This document shows, piece by piece, positions 7,754-18,217 of a stretch of DNA of 64,000 nt. Made by a program: the position numbers and the translations under genes. Numbering within the stretch: position 1 is the stretch's first letter; each line of letters starts with the position of its first letter. Location of the stretch: NCBI RefSeq assembly GCF_017569185.1, contig NZ_CP071869.1, forward strand, positions 2,098,001-2,162,000, given 5' to 3'. Below the pieces are notes generated by a model, which was given only the letters and a program-made list of their open reading frames with translations, was not told the DNA's origin and ran no database searches. This DNA is from Polaribacter cellanae. GTDB taxonomy: Bacteria > Bacteroidota > Bacteroidia > Flavobacteriales > Flavobacteriaceae.

Positions 7754-8116
7754 TCAGAATACGTGTGTAACTTTCATTGTATTACCTTGCGATAATATAT
7801 AATCTGTAGTGCCTACCTTTTGGTAAAACTCAATTCCTAAACAAGAAACTACACTTACTTCTGCATCTGTAACAGCTCCACCAGGAATCGTAGCCGTTAA
7901 TGTGGTTGCAGTACTGTTCGCATCAAGCGCCTTTGTTGTGCTTGAAACTACCACACCTATTACTGTTCTCATCTGGTACAGTAGGTTCATAAGTATTTAC
8001 GCCATCATCATACACATAATCTGACACCAAACCAACAGCAGCTTACTAATTTAAAATGCGTAGCACCTGCAGGCGCAACCACAAAATAGCAGGTGTAAAT
8101 GCAGCTATTGTATAAA
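7754..8116 (-). pseudogene. C-terminal part of the reverse gene, cut by IS1380
   Basis: This matches the C-terminal half of the intact protein at 17135-17929, with the stop at 7754-7756, but contains single-base differences (for example near 7958, 8043 and 8087) that break the frame. It ends at ATAAA (8112-8116), which is repeated after the IS at 9517-9521, so the pentamer is the target duplication. Confidence 0.85.
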
Positions 8117-9516
8117 CCCGCATTATGCATTAGGAATAAAACAAAAAGGAGGACTTAAATTATTAATTTGGGAGAATAATCCGTCCATCCAAGGTCTTTT
8201 TTTAGTGTTCAAAGCAATCTTTAACACCTTTCTGTTAGCATGATTTACTGTCCAAGCTCCTAATGCAAAGCAATAGACTTTTAGGGTTTTTAAAGTTGCT
8301 CGATTATGATGATTTAAGGCAAAATGCCTAAACAAACTCATTAGGTTATAAGCCACCATAATGAATCTAAAGGAAGCCTCAGTTGCCCAAAAATTCTTTA
8401 AACAAAAGTTGTCCAATCCAAAGTCTTCTTTGAGTTCTTTGATTCTGTTTTCACAATCAGCTCTGGTGTTGTAGATATTCCAAACTTGGTCTAGGGGTAA
8501 ATCTAGATTAGTTACATAGCAACTAAAACGATAACCAGGCAGATCATCAAAGAGTAATTTCCCTGCTGCTTTTGGACGATCTTCTACTTTCTTTTTTATG
8601 ACAATATAGCGCCTTGACTTACCATCTGTATGGTTAAAAATCATCTCATTAAGCTCAATTCCTTTTGTGAGCTCTATCCAATTATCCAAACTCCAAACTG
8701 TATTTTTTATATTTGGATACATACGTGCTGCCATAATGTAATTGAGTTGTTTGCCTTCTAGATAATCTAATAAATCTTGTGTGTAAAAACCACTATCTGC
8801 ACGAACTAAACCAACTCTTTTGTCCTTTAAAGCTTCATTGAAGGTTTCTTCCATAAACTCTTTACAGCTACTACTATCTTGCTGTATTGCCTGGTCTTAA
8901 CCAAGCATTGGCAACCATTCTGGTTTGGTCACAAAGGCCATTAATGGGTGATGTGTAGTTCCTGCCTTTTTTATTGGGATTATAACCTTTTGCGCTACCT
9001 TGTTGCTCTCCATATCTTGTAATAACTGTGCTATCAAATCTATAGTAAGTTGTCAACATCTAATTGCTTGAAAAACAATGTTGCAACTTTGGAAATAACT
9101 TCTGTATTGCGCTTTTGAGAAAACCTTGCCAAAAAAACGACTATAGGTACTTTGTGAAGGCATACTATTCCATCCAAAATTTCTTGCAATGCGCTATCAT
9201 ACGGAACCAATCACAATGGATATAAACGAGAGGCTCCTGTCCAAATACTCAACCAAAAAGCTTCAGTTATATGTGCAGGATTATAACCCGCATTAGAGCT
9301 TGGTTGAGGTAAATCTAAATTGTGCTAGTTGTTCTCTAATTTCTGTTTGATCAATAAAACGCTTCATTAAGCTCATCCCTCCAAAAGGGGTGACTTTCTT
9401 ACTTGAATACTCTATAGGGAGAATTAACCATTTGGGTTATGTGTTAAATTCACTGTAAAGCTAATAATCGTAATCGTTTATACAAAATTTTTAAATCATC
9501 TATTGCATAATTCAGG
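8117..9516 (-). mobile_element. IS1380-family element with frame-breaking indels
   Basis: This is a full-length IS of about 1.4 kb in reverse orientation, bounded by CCCGCATTATGCA and the complement of CCTGAATTATGCA, with ATAAA duplications on both sides. Its transposase is the same as the intact one at 40842-42140 but is broken into pieces (8123-8854, 8874-9059 and smaller remnants) by several single-base insertions or deletions. Because the neighbouring sequence shows the same kind of changes, sequencing or assembly error is at least as likely as true decay. Confidence 0.88.
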
Positions 9517-9956
9517 ATAAACAACTTCATTACGGTCTGCGTTAATCGTTGCAGTATAAGGAGCAGTAAACACCGTTGATAAACTTGACTTACGATTTAA
9601 ATTCCACAACCAGTTAAGAGCTCTTTATTGGCAGAAAGTGTAATGGGTCTTTTACCTCTGACACCTACACCCTTTAGGTTAATGGTTTTAAAAATCTTGG
9701 TTAACTGGGAAGCCAATCTACTGCCACCCATTACTTGAAGTACACCACTCAAGGCGGTTCTTAATGCTTTACCTACTTTGGCTGAACCACCAAACTCGGC
9801 ATTGTTCTCTCTGGTACGTTTGAAATTAGGGTCTGTTTGGATACGTTCCTTGGAAGGTCCTCCAGCCATCCTAGCTAGATACTCACCATTAGAAGTGTAA
9901 AAAGATACGCCCCCAATGTTCCCTACTAATTTAATTAATCCTTTTTGCTTGCTCAT
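9517..9956 (-). pseudogene. N-terminal part of the reverse gene (second copy), cut by IS1380
   Basis: This is the same gene fragment as 139-576, starting at 9956, with an altered stretch near 9600-9608 that ends the frame early. Together with 7754-8116 it makes one gene split by the IS at 8117-9516. Confidence 0.85.
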
Positions 9957-10118
9957 AATAAAAAGATTTATGTTCTGTAAAACATACAGAACTGGTTAAA
10001 CAATAAATGCAAGCTTGGTGGTTGAAAAACAATCTGATTAGTAGACAAGTGTTAACGTCTTGTTTTATAGAGAACTACAATAATGATGCAAAACGTATAA
10101 ACAAAATGTTAAAGTTTG

Positions 10119-10150
10119 TTTGTTGGACAAAACAGAAATAATTATCTTTA
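10119..10150 (+). promoter_or_regulatory. Candidate promoter, second unit
   Basis: This is a copy of the TTTG-N20-TATCTTTA element at 738-769, upstream of the GTG at 10245. Confidence 0.5.
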
Positions 10151-10244
10151 TGCTGTGATGGTGTAGAAAGGACGTTCATAAAAAACAATTTTTAGTGAAA
10201 AGCTAATAGAAATAAGGGAATACCAGTAGAAAAAATGCGTAAGT

Positions 10245-11324
10245 GTGTTAGGTTATGTGTATCAATATAAAGATCAAGTTAACAACGTAAGGCTCTCGTA
10301 TTCAGATAGTAATAATGATGGTATTATACAGCCTGCTACTGAAATATTAAGAGAATCAAATTTCTACCCCTTCGGATTAGAGCATCGTGGATATAATAAC
10401 ACTATTATTGGTGCTAAAAATAATTTGAAACATTATCAAGGTCAAGAGTTCACAGAAGATTTAGGATTAAATACTCACGAGTGGAAATATCGTGTAAGTG
10501 ACCCTGCAATTGGTAGATTTTGGCAAGTAGACCCATTAGCTGAAGAATACAATTATCAATCTCCATATAATTTTTCCGAAAATAGAGTAATTGATTCTTA
10601 TGAATTAGAAGGTTTAGAAAAAGTTTCTATACATACTGCCAGTTTTGCTCCTTTTAAGACATTTGGTGGTCCTTATAAAGGTGATGGGGCTAATAGGAAG
10701 TTTACTACTAATCCAAGTTCAAGTTCGAGAATATCAGGTAGAGTTAATGTGAGGGCTACAAGTACTGGAATTAGTGATCGTGGTTCTTCTGCAACAGGTT
10801 CTATGTCTCATAATATTTTAACAGGTAATTCATCATATTCTGATGCAAGTATTGAGCATAGTATGTCTAATAACGTAAGTGGTGTAAGAGATGATGGAAA
10901 AGTTTCTGCAGAAGTAGGATTTCATTTAAGTGGTAATAATAGTCTTGTACCTGGTTCTCCAGATATAGATACTAAAGGTTCTATGACAATTACAAGTCAA
11001 CAATTAGGAGATAAAGGAAGTGTTATTAGTTTTTCTGGAAAAATAACTGGAGATAAATTCCCTTCAAATGAAACTTTTATAACAGATTCTAATGGAGTTG
11101 GTGTCTTTCTAGGTGTTTCTGGAGCAGATGGTAACCCTCTTATTTCATTACCAGGTAATGGTAATGAAACTATGTCTACATTTAATATTAGTGTTAATTT
11201 TAATACTGATGGTGGTATAACTGGTGTTACTTATAATAAGAAAAATTACACAGTAGCCGAATGGAATAAACAATTCACAAAATTAGATCCAAAGGATGGT
11301 AATGTATCTACTAATAATAACTAA
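10245..11324 (+). CDS. Rhs C-terminal fragment with novel tip domain (unit 2)
   Basis: The protein is identical to that at 865-1944: Rhs core remnant to about residue 123, then a 235-residue tip of unrecognised family. It is followed by the same small membrane protein. Identity at this length implies very recent duplication or assembly duplication. Confidence 0.8.
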   Translation: MLGYVYQYKDQVNNVRLSYSDSNNDGIIQPATEILRESNFYPFGLEHRGYNNTIIGAKNNLKHYQGQEFTEDLGLNTHEWKYRVSDPAIGRFWQVDPLAEEYNYQSPYNFSENRVIDSYELEGLEKVSIHTASFAPFKTFGGPYKGDGANRKFTTNPSSSSRISGRVNVRATSTGISDRGSSATGSMSHNILTGNSSYSDASIEHSMSNNVSGVRDDGKVSAEVGFHLSGNNSLVPGSPDIDTKGSMTITSQQLGDKGSVISFSGKITGDKFPSNETFITDSNGVGVFLGVSGADGNPLISLPGNGNETMSTFNISVNFNTDGGITGVTYNKKNYTVAEWNKQFTKLDPKDGNVSTNNN

Positions 11325-11335
11325 TAAATTTAATA

Positions 11336-11677
11336 ATGAAAGTTATAGCAACAATTTGGTATTATCTTTTTCCTATTCTTTTGATAGTAACACTCATAGT
11401 TATTTTAATCAGAAATTCTATTAAGATAAAACACGGTTTTAAATTATTTAGCAAAGTGTTTCTTTCTTTGATTTTAGGCTCATATATATACTATGTAATC
11501 TCGCTATTAATAAGTAGTAATAATAAAATTAATAATTATTTTACAGACTTTATAGCGATTAATAAAAGTTTTTATTTTTGGGTATATTATATTGCTTTTG
11601 TTTTTTTATTGATTAGTATTATATCAGTAATTTTTTATAATTTAACTTACAGAAAAACAAACCTTAATAAAAATTAA
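11336..11677 (+). CDS. Small three-TM protein, candidate Rhs immunity (unit 2)
   Basis: This is an identical copy of the 113-residue protein at 1956-2297, again 11 bp behind the Rhs fragment and ahead of the terminator at 11705-11730. Confidence 0.6.
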   Translation: MKVIATIWYYLFPILLIVTLIVILIRNSIKIKHGFKLFSKVFLSLILGSYIYYVISLLISSNNKINNYFTDFIAINKSFYFWVYYIAFVFLLISIISVIFYNLTYRKTNLNKN

Positions 11678-11704
11678 GATAATTAAAAGTTAATAATAAA
11701 CTAC

Positions 11705-11730
11705 AACCACCTTTAATGAGGTGGTTTTTT
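11705..11730 (+). terminator. Terminator, second unit
   Basis: AACCACC/GGTGGTT hairpin plus T run, as at 2325-2350. Confidence 0.8.
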
Positions 11731-11738
11731 TATGGTTA

Positions 11739-12155
11739 TTACTCAATATCTTTAAGAACGTTTTTAAGAGTAGATTTAAACTTACGTTTAGAAATAAAAG
11801 CATCAAGGATAGTAAAGATAGTTTTTTGTTCCTCTTTGGTAAGCGTATCAATTAAGGTAACACGTTCAATAAGTGTTTTATTAAGTGAGTTAATTTCTTT
11901 TAAATCGTTAGCATCCGTAAAAAGTTCAGCCATAGTAACACCCAAAGCTTTAGCAATCTTCTCCACAGTAGAAATAGAAGGGTCAGTTTTACCATTTTCA
12001 ATTCTGCTATATTGGGCAGCTCCCATACTAATGGCAGAAATCACTTCTTTTTGAGAAAGTCCTTTAGCTTCTCTCATTCGTTTAATGTTATCACTAATCA
12101 TAATAGTATTGCTTAATGCGATAACAAATCTACGTTTTGCAGCTTTATTTATCAA
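11739..12155 (-). CDS. XRE-family HTH regulator (unit 2)
   Basis: This is identical to the regulator at 2359-2775 and is divergent from the ATPase gene at 12246 across the same palindrome (12176-12203). A start 18 codons downstream, at the HTH, is also possible. Confidence 0.88.
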   Translation of the reverse strand: MINKAAKRRFVIALSNTIMISDNIKRMREAKGLSQKEVISAISMGAAQYSRIENGKTDPSISTVEKIAKALGVTMAELFTDANDLKEINSLNKTLIERVTLIDTLTKEEQKTIFTILDAFISKRKFKSTLKNVLKDIE

Positions 12156-12175
12156 TTTATTATATTTTTATTGAA

Positions 12176-12203
12176 TTATATTTGCTTAATAAGGCAAATA
12201 TAA
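12176..12203. promoter_or_regulatory. Palindromic operator, second unit
   Basis: The same 10-bp perfect palindrome with 8-bp spacer as at 2796-2823. Confidence 0.6.
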
Positions 12204-12245
12204 ATAATTTTGTTCTATTGATAAATAAGGCAAAAAATAATTTAT

Positions 12246-13772
12246 ATGTTAGACACTAACAACACCAATAACTATAGTTACACTACAAAATATTTAGAAA
12301 TACACATTTTAGGCGGTATTAGAACTAATAAATTAGAAAGTCTACGCGTAACTCTATCAATCCAAAAGGTAAAACAACATAACATATTACGTCAAAGTAT
12401 AGATTTATATAATGATAATCAAGTAGAGAAATTTATAAGAAAAGTAGCAGAACGATTAGAAATAGGTACAAGTGTTATTAGAAAAACATTACAGGAACTC
12501 ACACACGAGTTAGAGAACTACAGATTTTTATTAATAGAAAAAGAACAAGAAGCCTACAAACCATTTTACAAAGAATTATCAGCTGTAGAAGAAAAAGAAG
12601 CTATTAGCTTTTTAAGAAAGGGAAAATTGCTAGAGAGAACCAACGAGTACATCAACAAGAGCGGCGTAATTGGCGAAGTCAATAACCGCCTTTTGATGTA
12701 CTTAATTTTTACAAGTAGAAAAACAAACAATCCATTACACTGTATTAGTTTAGGAAGTTCTGGAACAGGAAAAACACATTTACAAAGTAAGATTGCAGAA
12801 CTCATTCCAGAAGAAGACAAAGTAGAAATCACAGTATTATCCGCCAACGCATTTTATTATTTTAATAGAACAGAACTACAACACAAACTTATTTTAATAG
12901 AAGATTTAGACGGCGCATTATCAGTACTCTATCCATTAAGAGAATTACAATCCAAGAAAAGAATTACCAAAACAGTTGTACATAAAGATGCGCAAGGCAA
13001 TACAAAAACCATCCATTTAACAGTAGAAGGTCCAGTAAGTGTAGCAGGTTGTACTACACAAGAGAGCATTTACGAGGATAACAGTAATAGAAGTTTTTTA
13101 CTGTACATAGATGAAAGTCAAGAACAAGATAATCGAATAATGAATTATCAGAGATTAGCAACCTCAGGTAAATTAGATGAACAATCAGAATACAAATCCA
13201 AAGAAATTTTAAAGAATGTACAGCGAGTATTAAAACCTATAAAAGTCATCAATCCTTTTGCAGAATATTTAGAGCTTCCTCAATTAGTTTTTAAACCAAG
13301 ACGTACAAACTCACACTACTTGCAATTTATAAACGCCATTACATTCTATAAGCAATATCAAAGAGAGAAGAAATATAATAAAGATACTGGAGAAGAATAT
13401 ATAGAAACTACCATAGAAGATATTGAAGAAGCCAATGAATTAATCACAGAAGTATTATTACGAAAATCTGATACCATTACAGGAGCAACAAGAAACCACC
13501 TAGAAAACTTAAAAAAGTATTTACAAGAAAATAAGCAAACTACGTTTACCAGTTCAGAAATCAGAAGAAATTTAAGAGTAAAAGAAACTACATTAAGAAG
13601 ATACAACAAACAATTATTAGCAGAGAGTTATATTAAAAAAGTAAAAGGTAAAAAAGGGCAATTGTATCATTATGAAATTATTGACATAAACGAATATAAA
13701 GAACTTAAAAATCAGATAGACAAAGCATTACACGATTGTATTGCTAATATCAACCTCGCTACTTCGTCATAA
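12246..13772 (+). CDS. P-loop ATPase of the dual-recombinase module (unit 2)
   Basis: Identical to the 508-residue ATPase at 2866-4392, with Walker A at 170-177 and Walker B at 215-222. The CGCCA hairpin follows at 13774-13796. Confidence 0.8.
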   Translation: MLDTNNTNNYSYTTKYLEIHILGGIRTNKLESLRVTLSIQKVKQHNILRQSIDLYNDNQVEKFIRKVAERLEIGTSVIRKTLQELTHELENYRFLLIEKEQEAYKPFYKELSAVEEKEAISFLRKGKLLERTNEYINKSGVIGEVNNRLLMYLIFTSRKTNNPLHCISLGSSGTGKTHLQSKIAELIPEEDKVEITVLSANAFYYFNRTELQHKLILIEDLDGALSVLYPLRELQSKKRITKTVVHKDAQGNTKTIHLTVEGPVSVAGCTTQESIYEDNSNRSFLLYIDESQEQDNRIMNYQRLATSGKLDEQSEYKSKEILKNVQRVLKPIKVINPFAEYLELPQLVFKPRRTNSHYLQFINAITFYKQYQREKKYNKDTGEEYIETTIEDIEEANELITEVLLRKSDTITGATRNHLENLKKYLQENKQTTFTSSEIRRNLRVKETTLRRYNKQLLAESYIKKVKGKKGQLYHYEIIDINEYKELKNQIDKALHDCIANINLATSS

Positions 13773-13861
13773 GTTCGCCACTATAAAAATGGCGAAGTTA
13801 AATAACTGGTTAAAAGAAATTTAATTCTACCTCGCCACCAAACTCTAAAAAAGGTTAAGAG

Positions 13862-14782
13862 ATGAAAAAATTAAAGTTAAAAAATAGTAGTTATAAAGCA
13901 TTGGTAATTAATTACAAAGAATGGTTAGACATATTAGGTTTTACAGAAAAGAGTGTTTATAGTTATCCACGATTTTTACAAGAGTTTTTTTATTATTTAG
14001 AACAACATCATATTAATAGTGTAGAAAATATTACAAGAACCATAGTTAAAGAATATTACAAAGAATTACAACAAAGACCCAATCAAAAACGAAGTGGTGC
14101 ATTAAGTAAAAGTTCTCTAAACTCACATCAAAATGCGTTGCGAAAATTTAAAGAATACCTACAAAAACATAGTGCAAAAAATATAGCTATCCATTTAAAA
14201 CCAGAACGTATAAATCGATTAGAAATTATTAATATCCTCACACAAGAAGAAGCAAAAGAACTCTTTAAAGCAACCCAATTTAGCAGTCCATTTACACACA
14301 TACAACAAAGAGATAAAGCAATGTTAGTATTATTATATAGTTGTGGTTTACGCAGAAATGAAGCAGTACAATTAAATATCAAAGATGTGCTTTTTGATAA
14401 AGAAATTCTACACGTTAGAAAAGGAAAAAATTATAAAGAAAGATTAGTACCTATCAATTTATACAACTTGGAAATACTAGAAGAATATATTTATGATGCA
14501 AGAATACAGTTTAAAGATTATAGAGAAAGTGAAGCCTTATTAATAGGAAATTACGGAACACGTTTAGAAGGAAATACATTAGCAAGTAGATTAAGAGCAA
14601 TTGTAAAAGCAACGAACAATCAAGAAATTATTGACAAGCGTATCTCTCCTCATAGATTACGTCATTCTATTGCGACACATTTTTTAGAAGCAGGTATGAA
14701 CATTGAAGATATCAAACAATTTTTAGGTCATAGTCATTTAGAAACAACACAAATTTATACGCATTTAGTAAAGAAATTATGA
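13862..14782 (+). CDS. Tyrosine recombinase 1 (unit 2)
   Basis: Identical to the catalytically complete recombinase at 4482-5402 (Arg164, HRLR 264-267, His290, Tyr299), with the same 4-bp ATGA overlap with the next gene. Confidence 0.93.
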   Translation: MKKLKLKNSSYKALVINYKEWLDILGFTEKSVYSYPRFLQEFFYYLEQHHINSVENITRTIVKEYYKELQQRPNQKRSGALSKSSLNSHQNALRKFKEYLQKHSAKNIAIHLKPERINRLEIINILTQEEAKELFKATQFSSPFTHIQQRDKAMLVLLYSCGLRRNEAVQLNIKDVLFDKEILHVRKGKNYKERLVPINLYNLEILEEYIYDARIQFKDYRESEALLIGNYGTRLEGNTLASRLRAIVKATNNQEIIDKRISPHRLRHSIATHFLEAGMNIEDIKQFLGHSHLETTQIYTHLVKKL

Positions 14783-15663
14783 GTTATAAAGAATACTTAC
14801 AAAAAGAACAACACAGTACAATTAGCATACAGCGTTATGTTTGGAGATTAACCGATTATAAAAATTGGTGTAAAAACAGCAATTACAATCCACAATTAAT
14901 AGACTATAAAACTTTACTACAATACATCAAATATCTACAAGCCAAAAACTGGAAACCAGAAAGTGTAAACAATCAAATACGAGGCATCAAATATTATTAC
15001 GATTATTTAATAGCAAAAAACATAAGAATAGACAATCCTGCTGAAGATGTGAAAGTAAAACGAACAAGAATTAAAGTATTAGCAAATCTATTATCCACAG
15101 ACGAATTAGAAGATTTATATTACAGTTATGAAACCGAAAATATTAACGATTTTTATTTTACAGCAACAGCTAAAAGAAATAAAGTAATTACAGGTTTAAT
15201 TGTTTATCAAGCTTTAAATAATGGCACATTAGCAAAATTGCAAGTAGATGATTTACAGTTATACAAAGGTAAAATAGATGTTCCAAGTACCAAAAGAAGC
15301 AACCCAAGAACCTTACTATTAAAACCTTGGCAAGTGATAGAATTAATGGAATATATTAATGAATATAGACCCAAAATACAACAACATATAAAACTATATA
15401 ACGATACTTTATTCCCTCTAAATACCAATCAATTTAATACAATATTGAACAGTATTATAAAAAAGTTAAAACAGATTAATTACAAAGTAGAAAACTTACA
15501 ACAACTACGAGCAAGTGTGATTACAGATTGGTTAACAAAGCATAATATTAGAGAAGTACAACAAATGTGTGGTCATAAATATATTGGATCTACAGAAAGA
15601 TATCAGCAAGATAATTTAGAAAATTTACAAGAAGCTATTACAAAGTTCCATCCAATAAATTAA
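14779..15663 (+). CDS. Tyrosine recombinase 2, degenerate active site (unit 2)
   Basis: Identical to 5399-6283. It lacks the first catalytic Arg and has Gln in the HxxR box, but keeps Arg244, His266 and Tyr275. Confidence 0.88.
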   Translation: MSYKEYLQKEQHSTISIQRYVWRLTDYKNWCKNSNYNPQLIDYKTLLQYIKYLQAKNWKPESVNNQIRGIKYYYDYLIAKNIRIDNPAEDVKVKRTRIKVLANLLSTDELEDLYYSYETENINDFYFTATAKRNKVITGLIVYQALNNGTLAKLQVDDLQLYKGKIDVPSTKRSNPRTLLLKPWQVIELMEYINEYRPKIQQHIKLYNDTLFPLNTNQFNTILNSIIKKLKQINYKVENLQQLRASVITDWLTKHNIREVQQMCGHKYIGSTERYQQDNLENLQEAITKFHPIN

Positions 15664-16824
15664 AGATAACAAAGCTTCGCTTGTTCGTTCCTCACAAGCT
15701 CGCTAAAAATCCAGTAGGAATGGAAAGAATCCCCACAAAACAAAATCCATATTTTTACAGAAAAAGTAAAAAACCTCTGTCTTTTGTTTTGTTCCGCTCG
15801 CCACCACTTCTATAGTTTTTATGTCACAGTTTTTGAAAGCCAACGCTAAATACAGCACTTTGTAAGTTGCTCGTTCCTCACAATCACAAAAAGCTGTTAT
15901 CCACGCTAAACCCCAAAAACTCCGCCATAAAAACTATCCCAAGCTATCTTTACATAATTGGCATTATAAAACTGCCTACATCAGCCACCACATCACCAAA
16001 GCCGTTGTTATAATGTAAATTATGTAAAATATCCGCTCTGCCCACGCTTTTTGCCACCACTTCTGCCAATGCCTCACTACAGCCAACGCCTTCGCACTAC
16101 GACATCTTTAATTTTTACTACGTAAGCCCACGCTCCGAATTTGCATAAAAAAACTTCACAAAATCCTCACGTAGTCCAAGTGTTCCTACGCTCACATCTT
16201 TGCTCGTTTTTGTATACAACTCGTTCCTTGTTGTGAAGAACAAGTCATTTTAAAAACATAGGATTCTCTGCCACATCATCCGCCCCCAAATCCTATGTTT
16301 TTAAAACGTAAACCGATTGATGAAAACACTATCGTGTGAAACTACGGAAACTGGTCAGCTTATTTTTTAAATAAATAAAAAGTGTGTAGTTCCTTTGTTT
16401 ACAGGAGAAAAACAGCCAAAAATAATAGTGCTTTTTTTCTGTCCTATTTTAAATCAACTCCTTGCAATACATTGCTAGCAAAGAGATGAAGTAAACGTAT
16501 GTGTGTATATGGGCAAAATGTACCTTTTATTTTATAGTAAGTACAAAATAAAAAGAGGGGTGTTAGAAAGGTTGAGAAGCTTGTAGGAGCGAGAAACGAA
16601 AGCCCACACCCAAATTATGATATATACTATAGATGTTTTTGCAAAAACAAATTATTGAAAACGCTTTTATATATAACAGTAGAATCTAATAAAATGGAAA
16701 CAGCGAACAAAAAAAGAACACCTTATGTATAGAATGATATTTTTAGTTTTAATGAGGTTAAAAACCTTGCTCACAAAAACAGAATCAAAATTTAGATAAA
16801 TAAATAAAATAACACAACAAGAAT
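15664..16824. other. Hairpin-rich non-coding tract (unit 2)
   Basis: This is a base-for-base repeat of 6284-7444 as far as I can compare, with the same series of inverted repeats shifted by 9,380 bp (for example the 18-bp arms at 16248-16265 and 16289-16306). Because the two copies do not differ, they give no covariation evidence for folding. Confidence 0.7.
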
Positions 16825-16974
16825 ATGAAGATAAAATTAAAAGAAGTAGAAGTAGAAATTGCTTGGTGGCAAGTAATGTTAATTATATTAGCTGTAGTCA
16901 CAATAATGAAAATGAATCCAAATGAAGTGCTAGAATATTTAAAACCAATTATAGAAAAAATTAAGTTTAGTTAA
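16825..16974 (+). CDS. 49-residue single-TM peptide (unit 2)
   Basis: Identical to the peptide gene at 7445-7594, with one hydrophobic segment between a charged start and an amphipathic tail. Confidence 0.5.
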   Translation: MKIKLKEVEVEIAWWQVMLIILAVVTIMKMNPNEVLEYLKPIIEKIKFS

Positions 16975-17009
16975 AATGAGAAATTATATAACTCATATTT
17001 ACAGACGTT

Positions 17010-17039
17010 CCGTATATGAGCCGTATATAAGCCGTATAT
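17010..17039. repeat. Three direct CCGTATAT repeats (unit 2)
   Basis: Copies at 17010, 17021 and 17032 with 11-bp period, as at 7630-7659. Confidence 0.65.
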
Positions 17040-17085
17040 GTTCCCACTAATCACGAGTACCAGTGTTCAATCAGTCCATAAAAAA

Positions 17086-17107
17086 AGCACCCTCAAAAGA
17101 GGATGCT
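17086..17107 (-). terminator. Terminator of the intact reverse gene
   Basis: Same stem-loop as 7705-7726, followed on the minus strand by a T run one base longer. It lies 28 bp past the stop of the gene at 17135-17929. Confidence 0.75.
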
Positions 17108-17134
17108 TCCTTGGCAAAACAAGGGGTTTACAAA

Positions 17135-17929
17135 TCAGAATACGTGTGTAACTTTCATTGTATTACCTTGCGATAATATATAATCTGTAGTGCCTACCTT
17201 TTGGTAAAACTCAATTCCTAAACAAGAAACTACACTTACTTCTGCATCTGTAACAGCTCCACCAGGAATCGTAGCCGTTAATGTGGTTGCAGTACTGTTC
17301 GCATCAAGCGCCTTTGTTGTGCTTGAAACTACCACACCTATACTGTTCTCATCTGGTACAGTAGGTTCATAAGTATTTACGCCATCATCATACACATAAT
17401 CTGACACCAAACCAACAGCAGCTACTAATTTAAAATGCGTAGCACCTGCAGGCGCAACCACAAAATTAGCAGGTGTAAATGCAGCTATTGTATAAACAAC
17501 TTCATTACGGTCTGCGTTAATCGTTGCAGTATAAGGAGCAGTAAACACCGTTGATAAACTTGACTTACGATTTAAATCCAAACCAGTTAAGAGCTCTTTA
17601 TTGGCAGAAAGTGTAATGGGTCTTTTACCTCTGACACCTACACCCTTTAGGTTAATGGTTTTAAAAATCTTGGTTAACTGGGAAGCCAATCTACTGCCAC
17701 CCATTACTTGAAGTACACCACTCAAGGCGGTTCTTAATGCTTTACCTACTTTGGCTGAACCACCAAACTCGGCATTGTTCTCTCTGGTACGTTTGAAATT
17801 AGGGTCTGTTTGGATACGTTCCTTGGAAGGTCCTCCAGCCATCCTAGCTAGATACTCACCATTAGAAGTGTAAAAAGATACGCCCCCAATGTTCCCTACT
17901 AATTTAATTAATCCTTTTTGCTTGCTCAT
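17135..17929 (-). CDS. Uncharacterised Bacteroidota protein (DUF6266-like N terminus), intact
   Basis: This 264-residue protein is the only uninterrupted copy of the gene that IS1380 splits in the two earlier units. It has a Lys/Gly-rich N terminus (GLIKLVGNIGGVSFYTSNG), a basic helical stretch (FKRTRENNAEFGGSAKVGKALRTAL, about 44-68) and a Thr/Val/Ala-rich C-terminal half typical of beta-sandwich domains. Related proteins with this opening are common in flavobacteria, but I know no function. There is no signal peptide. It lies at the module end, transcribed towards the recombinases, with its own terminator and an upstream hairpin at 17945-17965. Confidence 0.78.
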   Translation of the reverse strand: MSKQKGLIKLVGNIGGVSFYTSNGEYLARMAGGPSKERIQTDPNFKRTRENNAEFGGSAKVGKALRTALSGVLQVMGGSRLASQLTKIFKTINLKGVGVRGKRPITLSANKELLTGLDLNRKSSLSTVFTAPYTATINADRNEVVYTIAAFTPANFVVAPAGATHFKLVAAVGLVSDYVYDDGVNTYEPTVPDENSIGVVVSSTTKALDANSTATTLTATIPGGAVTDAEVSVVSCLGIEFYQKVGTTDYILSQGNTMKVTHVF

Positions 17930-18090
17930 AATAAAAAGATTTATGTTCTGTAAAACATACAGAACTGGTTAAACAATAAATGCAAGCTTGGTGGTTGAAA
18001 ACAATCTGATTAGTAGACAAGTGTTAACGTCTTGTTTTATAGAGAACTACAATAATGATGCAAAACGTATAAACAAAATGTTAAAGTTTG

Positions 18091-18122
18091 TTTGTTGGAC
18101 AAAACAGAAATAATTATCTTTA
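18091..18122 (+). promoter_or_regulatory. Candidate promoter before the second Rhs C-terminus
   Basis: The TTTG-N20-TATCTTTA element of 738-769 recurs here, now upstream of a different Rhs C-terminus starting at 18218. Confidence 0.5.
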
Positions 18123-18217
18123 TGCTGTGATGGTGTAGAAAGGACGTTCATAAAAAACAATTTTTAGTGAAAAAGCTAATAGAAATAAGGGAATACCAGT
18201 AGAAAAAATGCGTAAGT

